A DNA stretch of 64,000 nt from Kitasatospora sp. NBC_01250. Lineage in GTDB: Bacteria; Actinomycetota; Actinomycetes; Streptomycetales; Streptomycetaceae. Both the position numbers and the translations under genes were made by a program. Positions 59,501 to 64,000 of the stretch are shown here, in pieces (position 1 is the stretch's first letter; every line of letters starts with the position of its first letter). The notes below the pieces were generated by a model. That model was not told the origin of the DNA. It did no database searches and saw only the letters and a program-made list of their open reading frames with translations. The stretch is from the NCBI RefSeq assembly GCF_036226465.1, contig NZ_CP108476.1:6324001-6388000 (forward strand), given 5' to 3'.

Positions 59501-60688
59501 GGCACCGGCGTTGGTGTCGGGGGTGGGCTTGGGCGGGGTCAGCGCGAAGGACAGCTTCTTGCCGGTGCCGGGCACCTCGCCCTGGATCTCGTCCGGGCCC
59601 TGCTCGCCGGATCCGGTCGCCGCCAGCGGGTTGTCCGCCAGGGTGCGCACCCGGGCGGAGACCGCCTGGTCGATGGCGAGCGACCCCTGGGTCGAAACGG
59701 TCGCGTCGGCGGGGACCGGGAGCTGCTGCACCTCGGCCGGGAGCGTGGTCGAGTCCTTCGGCTTGCCGGTCAGGAAGACCCGGCCGCCGGAGCCGGACTG
59801 GACGCCGACGTCACCGGTCCTGCCCTCGGCCAGAGTCGAGACCTTGCCCTGCGCCAGCCGCTTGGCCACCGCGGTGTCGCCCTGGTGGTCCAGGAAGGTG
59901 ACACCGCCCTGTGCGTCCGGGTGGACGGAGGAGGCCGCCCCGGAGGTCGTCGCGAGGACGCTGGTGCGGCCCGCGGCGTCGACCTTGGTGAGCTGACCGC
60001 CGGCCGCGCCGACGACCGCGTCGCCCACGGGCACCGCGGAGGTGAGCTGACCTGCGACGGTCGCGGCGCGGACCGGCTTGCCGGTGGCCGCGTCGATGGT
60101 CAGCACCCTGGTCCGGCCGAGGTCGGCATCGCCGTTCTGGGTGAAGACGACGTTCTCATCGGCGCCGCAGCCCGGGTCGAAGTAGGCCAGCGACACCTGA
60201 TCGGGAAGCTTGGTGACCGCGCCCGACTCCAGGTCGACGATGGCCGCGAAGGCACCGCGCTGCATGAGCTGCGGCTGGTTCGTGAACTGACGCGGCGCGT
60301 AGACGACGGCCGCGCGCTTGCCGGAGCCGGTCACGCACGAGTTGCCGATCCACATGTCGGTGTCGAACCCGGGCTCGGAGAGCGAGGCGACGGTGCGCCA
60401 CTGGTACGCCTGGGAACTGTCGGCCACAAGGATGCGGAAGCCCGAGGAGTCGCCGGTGGTCGTCACCGCGCGGTCGCCCGAGGACTGCCAGCCCTTCGGC
60501 AGCGACGCGTCCGGATCGGTCACCTTCGAGTCACCGGCGACGGGCGGCTGCGTGCCCTGCCCGGCCGACTGTTGAGCCGACGGGTTCGGAACGTCGGCAT
60601 GCGCTGTGCTACCGGGCAGTGCCACGGTCAGAGTCGACAGGAGTGCGAGGGCACCCGTCAGCGCAGCGCGCCTTTTTCGATGGCGCAT
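56537..60688 (-). CDS. Large secreted multidomain protein: propeller-like, lysozyme-like, golvesin-like and SGNH hydrolase domains
   Basis: A 1,383-residue exported protein. A signal peptide (1-31, cleavage near AHA-DV) is followed by a beta-propeller-like region (about 60-400), an Ala/Thr/Pro linker and a lysozyme/transglycosylase-like region (about 460-800) with LTQESNLWQAEG (Glu535 the likely acid) and VDCGYGMGQQTDGMH. A beta-sandwich (about 900-1035) resembles golvesin C-terminal-like domains (WVSLGVFNFA, GVELSNF). The C-terminal SGNH hydrolase (about 1042-1383) has GDSYSSGEG with Ser1050, GGND at 1169-1172 and His1361 in SFHPTANG. The usual Asp three residues before the His is Gln, so a Ser-His dyad may operate. 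It could cleave and deacylate wall or surface polymers. Confidence 0.87.
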   Translation of the reverse strand: MRHRKRRAALTGALALLSTLTVALPGSTAHADVPNPSAQQSAGQGTQPPVAGDSKVTDPDASLPKGWQSSGDRAVTTTGDSSGFRILVADSSQAYQWRTVASLSEPGFDTDMWIGNSCVTGSGKRAAVVYAPRQFTNQPQLMQRGAFAAIVDLESGAVTKLPDQVSLAYFDPGCGADENVVFTQNGDADLGRTRVLTIDAATGKPVRAATVAGQLTSAVPVGDAVVGAAGGQLTKVDAAGRTSVLATTSGAASSVHPDAQGGVTFLDHQGDTAVAKRLAQGKVSTLAEGRTGDVGVQSGSGGRVFLTGKPKDSTTLPAEVQQLPVPADATVSTQGSLAIDQAVSARVRTLADNPLAATGSGEQGPDEIQGEVPGTGKKLSFALTPPKPTPDTNAGAATSPALANAASATTPPSTKTPAAAASRLAGPAVKASAVTASATSAGSPTSTIDDDRACAVPRNDPSQQAYQPTPAQVEWAADMAVRGDLTSNWINQGGWRALDGLGTVNPQGMFPLPSLNGAPTGHIPPQVLLGVLTQESNLWQAEGGAIPGQFSSPLTGNFYGHPRSNGDPNQDPWAVNWGAVDCGYGMGQQTDGMHSANQLRPGDQAWPADQQKAVALDYASNIAVAAQTLATKWNELHDPNAPMKLNSDNPASIENWFTAAWDYNAGFTKYNPANPSAPWGLGYLNNPANPLYQVDRQPFLNFNHYADAAHPQLWPYEEKVLGWAAWPINTGRSYDNNGNLNHGNTAGYAAAWWDNDAHRTLVKPPLDTFCNTQNNCDATKPPRCEVDHLGPDCDTPYWWHSSTAWKTCDVDCGHETMTYKTLRMEPGNGTTGAPDCAGPGAGYAAVPAGALVIDSVSGAVPPMRADCTRTWTNAGTLSFNFQQTQGTYEAKSDLHQIGGGFGAHFWYAHTRNGSNYVTSASNDITKPTQATGPMAITGTWQLGQPLNAWTKVAVHIPDSGSQTRQAIYTIHLGDGTTENRIVNANSNTNQWVSLGVFNFAATGNDIQGVELSNFTQDGTGASGDDIAWDAAYFQPLPAKPTDFVVAMGDSYSSGEGTGSYYYNTDVNGANNTTRDDCHRSPLAWSRQGVLPDSANSIGTRADTGDSTMDYHLIACGGARSHNILSVQSPPDAFAPPGKNDSGSHENGEFAQLDQGYLDANTTLVTLSIGGNDARFSSVVMNCILNIAFSDCAATTLSGDTAPLGQAEPSVINSQVHDSVLLDLQEIHKRAPNARIVLMGYPPLFENHGNCLQNRLNSAVITAYGILGPLGAGVAGAADIAASVHIGPDADWMDQIAFTLNSALGDAAGVARQSGIPVTFSDPTAVFAGKAICGSPQSINDFVLTKAAGENPSNPVSGQSFHPTANGATLYGQALTQTLNSTGK

Positions 60689-61072
60689 GAAACCCCCATG
60701 ATGATGGCCAGTCGTCGGGCGACCGAGATGTGTTGCGCCCGCCCCCGCTGGCATATGGCGATTAAAATACGCCCTCGGCAGACGTGTACGGAAGACCTGC
60801 CGGGATCCGTATTCTTCGTAGCTGAAGGACGTGCGCGAGCCCCTGCCGGACTCGCTTGTCAAGTGATTTACGCGCCAGCCGGGCGGGGCTGGTGGGGTGG
60901 TGGCAATTAACGTCCGTTAATGCCGTGGCTATCCGTTCTTCATGCATGTATGATGACCCCGACTTGGGCTGCCGCCGACCCTGGGGACGGGTCGGCGGCA
61001 GTCTCCCTTTATCAGGGGTAATAGCTCGTGCGGTGGGAGAACGGTCTCTGCCGCAACTCGGGGGTGGACGGC
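60689..61072. promoter_or_regulatory. Divergent control region with palindrome and hairpin leader
   Basis: A 384-bp gap between the giant hydrolase (minus) and the SARP gene (plus). ATTAACGTCCGTTAAT at 60906-60921 is a perfect 7-bp inverted repeat with a 2-bp centre. TATGAT at 60949-60954 is a good plus-strand -10 box. A few bases later a 13-bp stem with a 7-nt loop (60969-61001) is followed by TCTCCCTTTA. A transcript starting near 60961 would fold this hairpin at its 5' end. On the minus side TATTTTAAT near 60775-60767 may be the -10 of the hydrolase gene. No further gene was found. Confidence 0.6.
60969..61001 (+). terminator. Hairpin near the SARP transcript start (attenuator or terminator)
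   Basis: A perfect 13-bp GC-rich stem (60969-60981 with 60989-61001) with a 7-nt loop lies 15 bases after the TATGAT box and is followed by a weak T-rich stretch. It is too close to the promoter to end a useful mRNA, so it may attenuate the SARP gene or close a very short RNA. Confidence 0.5.
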
Positions 61073-61816
61073 TTGGGAATTGTATTCCGCATGCTCGGCG
61101 GCATTCGCGTCAGTGCCGAAGAAGGTGCGATCCCGGTTGAGCTGAGAGGCGCCAAGCTTCGCTCATTCCTGGCCATTCTGCTGATGTATCAGAATCGGAT
61201 TGTCCCGATTGACACCATCGTCGCCGCACTGTGGGACAGCGAGCCGCCGCGCAGCGCCGTCGGGAACATCAGGACGCATGCGACGGGCTTGCGGCAGGCC
61301 GTCGGCCCGTCGGCCCGGCTGCTCAACACCTCCGGGGGATACCGGTTGGACGTCCCGCCGCTCGCCTGTGACCACGTGCTCTTCGAGGCGGAGATCGCCG
61401 CCGCACGAGTCGCCGCCGCGAGGGGTGACCACGGCCGGGCCGCCGATCTGCTCAACTCCGCGCTGGGCCTGTGGGAGTCGGACAGTGCTGCGGTCGGTGT
61501 GCCGAGGTGTGGTCCGCTGGCGCGCTGGCTGGCCCACCTGGAGGAGGAGCGGACGCGCACCGTCGAGGACCTGGCCGCGACGTACCTGCGGTTGAACGAG
61601 CCGCGGGCGGCCCTGCACACGCTCATGGAACTGCTCGCCGAGTCGCCGCTGCGCAGTCGTGCCTGGGCACTTCGGATGCGCGCCCACCACGTACTGGGTG
61701 AGCTCAGCGGTGTGACCGGGGCCTACTTCGATGCCGACCAGGTCCACCGCGCCGAACTCGGCCTGCCGGCCGGGCGGGAGCTGCGCGAGCTCTACGCGGA
61801 GCTGATCGCCGGATGA
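61073..61816 (+). CDS. SARP/AfsR-type transcriptional regulator (small form)
   Basis: A 247-residue regulator with an OmpR-type DNA-binding domain (about 5-95) and a BTAD helical domain (about 100-245), the layout of streptomycete antibiotic regulatory proteins without the ATPase extension. FRMLGGIRVSAEEGAIPVELRGAKLRSFLAILL begins the winged helix; AVGNIRTHATGLRQAVG is the recognition region; the BTAD part shows ALHTLMELLAESPLRSRAWALRMRAHHVLGE. The start is uncertain: TTG 61073 follows GGGGTGGA, while an upstream GTG at 61028 is also in frame. SARPs usually activate nearby biosynthetic genes, here perhaps those beginning at the right edge. No ligand is known. Confidence 0.88.
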   Translation: MGIVFRMLGGIRVSAEEGAIPVELRGAKLRSFLAILLMYQNRIVPIDTIVAALWDSEPPRSAVGNIRTHATGLRQAVGPSARLLNTSGGYRLDVPPLACDHVLFEAEIAAARVAAARGDHGRAADLLNSALGLWESDSAAVGVPRCGPLARWLAHLEEERTRTVEDLAATYLRLNEPRAALHTLMELLAESPLRSRAWALRMRAHHVLGELSGVTGAYFDADQVHRAELGLPAGRELRELYAELIAG

Positions 61817-61842
61817 TCCGCCGGTGCCGGCCGCCGGCCGGC

Positions 61843-62325
61843 CTAGCCACGGTCCCGCAGCTGCACGCCGAGCACCGCACGCAGCGGCACGAACCCGAAC
61901 TCCCGGGAGTCGACGCTCGCTTCCGTGTTGTCACCGATCACCACGAGCAGACCCTCCGGCACGAACGCCGGTGGCGGCGCCGGGAGGCAGCCGGCCACCG
62001 CGTCCGGGACCGGGTCGCCGGGCAGCGCGGCCAGGCGTTTGACCATCCAGGTGCGGCGGGCGAGCGGTCCCTCGCGCTGGGGCCAGTGCCAGCCGCCGAG
62101 CGGGCTCGGCTTCTCCACCAGGACCACCTGACCGGCCCGCAGCGCGGCCGGATCGACGCGGCGGCCGATCAGCACGTCGCCGTCGCCCAGGGCCGGTGCC
62201 ATGCTGGAGCCGCGGACCGTGATGACGATCCGGCCGCGCCGCACCGCCAGGGCGCTCACGGCGATCAGGGCGATCAGTGCGGTCGACGTCAGGAGCAGCA
62301 CGATCAGCCGCGCGGCAACCGTCAC
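61843..62325 (-). CDS. S26 family signal peptidase
   Basis: A 160-residue membrane protease of type I signal-peptidase family. One N-terminal membrane helix (about residues 5-27) is followed by VRGSSMAPALGDGDVLIGRRV with the catalytic Ser (residue about 40), WMVKRLAALPGDPV with the general-base Lys, and VVIGDNTEASVDSREFGFVPL with the C-terminal box E (G-D-N-x-x-x-S-x-D-S-R). It cuts exported precursors outside the membrane. The GTG start overlaps the stop of the ABC transporter gene (GTGA), so the two are coupled, suggesting a dedicated precursor exported through that transporter. Confidence 0.92.
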   Translation of the reverse strand: MTVAARLIVLLLTSTALIALIAVSALAVRRGRIVITVRGSSMAPALGDGDVLIGRRVDPAALRAGQVVLVEKPSPLGGWHWPQREGPLARRTWMVKRLAALPGDPVPDAVAGCLPAPPPAFVPEGLLVVIGDNTEASVDSREFGFVPLRAVLGVQLRDRG

Positions 62326-64000
62326 GACGTCACCGCCGCCGTGGCCGTGTAGCCGGCCGCCTGCAGGTCGAACAGGTTCCGGTAGCGCCCGTCGGCGGCG
62401 ATCAGCTCGTCATGGCTGCCCTGCTCCGTGATCACCCCGTCCTTGAGCACCACGATGAGGTCCGCGTCCCGGACGGTGCCCAGGCGGTGCGAGATCAGCA
62501 AGCTCGTGCGCGCTTCGCGGTAGCTGCGGACGGCCTGGTGGATCCGGTTCTCCGCGGCCGGATCCAGCCCCGCGGTGGGTTCGTCCAGGATCAGCAGATC
62601 GGGATCCTCCCGCAGGAAGGCGCGTGCCATGGAGACGCGTTGCCACTGTCCGCCGGAGAGCTCGACGCCCTCCTCGGCGCCGGTCCGGCCCGCAGTGAGC
62701 GAGAGCGACCTGGTCAACGGGGTGTCGTAGCCCAGCGGGAGCGAGGCGAGCTTCTCCGCCATCCCGGCGCGTTCGGCGGCGGCGTGGATCCTGGCCGGAT
62801 CCGAGAGCGCCGACAGGTCGCTGACGGCGATGTTCTCGGCGGCGGTCATCTCGTAGTGCATGAAGTCCTGGAAGATCGCGCTGACCCGGCCGCGCAGCTG
62901 TGCCACCGGGAGATCCCTCAGGTCGACGCCGTCCCACAGGATCTGGCCGCGGGTGGGGTCGTAGAACCGGCACAGCAGCTTCACCAGCGTCGTCTTGCCG
63001 GCGCCGTTCTCGCCGACCAGTGCGAGGCAGCGGCCGACCGGTACGGTCAGGTTCACCCCGCGCAGGATCCAGTCGTGGCTGTCCGAGTACCGGAACCAGA
63101 CGTCGCGGAGCTCGATGCCCGAGCGCAGCGGCTCCAACTCCGTGTCGATGCCGGAGACCGGCAGGTCGGAGGGCTCGGTCAGGACGTCGAGGTAGCTCTC
63201 GAACAGCACCAGTTTCTGCTGGGTGGCCGCGAGGGTCGCGGCGGCGGTCCCCAGCCCGCTCTGGACGGCCGCGATGCCCGCCACCACGACCGAGACGGTG
63301 CCGACGGAGACGGCTCCCTGCGCGGCGGCATGGGTCACCCACACCAGCCCGGCCGCCGCGATGCCCGCCGTGCCGAGGTTCGGCAGGATCTGGCTGACGA
63401 CGGTGCGCCGCTCGATCGCGCGGTGGGCGTCGTTGATCACGCGACGGTCCGACCGCATCCGGTCGCGCAGGAAGCCGCCGATCCCGAACAGCCGGATCTC
63501 CTTGGCCGCGTGAACACTGGTCAGCAGCTGACCGTAGAACATCTCCCGCCGCTCCAGCGGCGTGAGGCCGACCACCGTCGTGCTCCAGGCCCTGGCGATC
63601 CGCAGTTCGGCCCGGAGCACCGGAAGCGCGCCGAGGACCACGGCCCCGGCCAGCCAGGGGCTCACCACGGCGAGCGAGACGGTGAAGCCGAGGAGGGAGA
63701 GTGCCGTCCTGGTCAGCATCACCGCGCTGGCGATGATCTGGGGCGGCGCGTCCTGGCCGCACTGCTGGGCCAGTCGCAGCCGGTCCAGCAGCGCCGGGTT
63801 CTCGAACCGGGACAGACCCACATAGGCGTTGACGGCGGCGTACAGCCGGTCCTGCGCCACCACCCCGACCTCCCGGGCCAGTTGCCCGCGCAGCAGCTGG
63901 TCGGCGAACGGCAGCACACTGGCGGCCACGCCGGTCACGGACAGCGCGACAGCCGTGGCGACCGCTCCGGGGGCGGCGCTGGACGCGTCGGTCAGCCGGT
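62322..64000 (-). CDS. ABC transporter, fused membrane and ATPase domains (5' end beyond window)
   Basis: At least 559 residues are visible and the frame continues past the right edge. A membrane domain with several segments (EIRLFGIGGFLRDRM marks an intracellular coupling helix) leads to an ATPase domain: LVGENGAGKTTLVKLLC (Walker A), FQDFMHYEMTAAENI (Q loop), ELSGGQWQRVSMARAFL (signature), LLILDEPTAGLDP (Walker B) and LISHRLGTVRDAD (H loop). It is of the exporter half-transporter type that would act as a homodimer. It is coupled to the signal-peptidase gene downstream. With a SARP regulator nearby this may be the export unit of a peptide or metabolite cluster continuing to the right. Confidence 0.92.
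   Translation of the reverse strand, partial: RLTDASSAAPGAVATAVALSVTGVAASVLPFADQLLRGQLAREVGVVAQDRLYAAVNAYVGLSRFENPALLDRLRLAQQCGQDAPPQIIASAVMLTRTALSLLGFTVSLAVVSPWLAGAVVLGALPVLRAELRIARAWSTTVVGLTPLERREMFYGQLLTSVHAAKEIRLFGIGGFLRDRMRSDRRVINDAHRAIERRTVVSQILPNLGTAGIAAAGLVWVTHAAAQGAVSVGTVSVVVAGIAAVQSGLGTAAATLAATQQKLVLFESYLDVLTEPSDLPVSGIDTELEPLRSGIELRDVWFRYSDSHDWILRGVNLTVPVGRCLALVGENGAGKTTLVKLLCRFYDPTRGQILWDGVDLRDLPVAQLRGRVSAIFQDFMHYEMTAAENIAVSDLSALSDPARIHAAAERAGMAEKLASLPLGYDTPLTRSLSLTAGRTGAEEGVELSGGQWQRVSMARAFLREDPDLLILDEPTAGLDPAAENRIHQAVRSYREARTSLLISHRLGTVRDADLIVVLKDGVITEQGSHDELIAADGRYRNLFDLQAAGYTATAAVTS

Noticed and set aside
57257-60910. Long plus-strand frame opposite the giant hydrolase
   Set aside because: It mirrors a well-supported secreted protein, lacks a domain match, and has the Val/Gly/Arg composition of an antisense shadow.

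Overview
The window is high-GC DNA typical of a filamentous actinomycete of the Streptomyces/Kitasatospora type. The signs are many GTG starts, stop/start overlaps within operons, leaderless genes, a GH18 chitinase with a DasR-like operator, AfsR/SARP and Lrp-type regulators, LPXTG-type surface proteins and a class A RNase P RNA. The species cannot be fixed from the window. Most of it reads as chromosomal core and semi-core genes. Accessory features are one IS1182-type insertion next to a small non-coding inverted-repeat element, a lanthipeptide-synthetase-like locus, and the start of a possible secretion or biosynthetic cluster at the right edge.

Layout. 1-4855: a truncated histidine phosphatase, an inositol-monophosphatase-like protein, a duplicated Lrp regulator, a small membrane protein and a secreted choice-of-anchor A surface protein with a long Thr-Pro stalk. 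4890-7571: a kynureninase/tryptophan-dioxygenase-like pair divergent from an Lrp regulator, with a palindrome between them. 7573-11052: MarC, barstar, DoxX, UppP and Uma2 proteins. 11065-14834: a four-gene operon of ABC exporter plus two-component system. 15078-17223: a chitinase with a DasR-like site and a leader hairpin. 17257-21752: a VOC protein, a MarR/MFS divergent pair and a protein O-mannosyltransferase. 21754-23390: a FetB-like permease, then a yybP-ykoY (Mn2+) riboswitch controlling a GDT1-family transporter. 23387-28212: a peptidoglycan-binding protein, an efflux pump fused to a MarR-like domain, a MhuD-like heme monooxygenase and a histidine kinase. 28221-30156: the inverted-repeat element and the IS1182-type element.

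30177-35743 is a five-gene operon: a secreted alpha/alpha-toroid protein, a second secreted protein and a complete ECF vitamin transporter. It faces away from 36048-39270, a glycosyltransferase, methyltransferase and second toroid protein. 39344-43747 holds cell-envelope proteins, an amidase and a methyltransferase. 43965-49276 is the lanthipeptide-like locus: a class III-like synthetase with degenerate zinc ligands, a coupled prolyl-oligopeptidase-like peptidase and a 51-residue cysteine-free peptide. This is the best candidate for something undescribed. 49644-55509 carries Nif3, a zinc-ribbon coiled-coil protein, RNase H/phosphatase, YaaA, an SRPBCC protein and an MFS pump, followed by rnpB (55517-55930). 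56012-60688 encodes a small anchored protein and a 1,383-residue secreted multidomain SGNH hydrolase. The right edge carries a SARP regulator, an S26 signal peptidase and an incomplete ABC exporter.

Nine gene junctions share a 4-bp stop/start overlap, seven as GTGA and two as ATGA, so translation is probably coupled in the kyn, two-component, ECF, glycosyltransferase, lanthipeptide and exporter operons.
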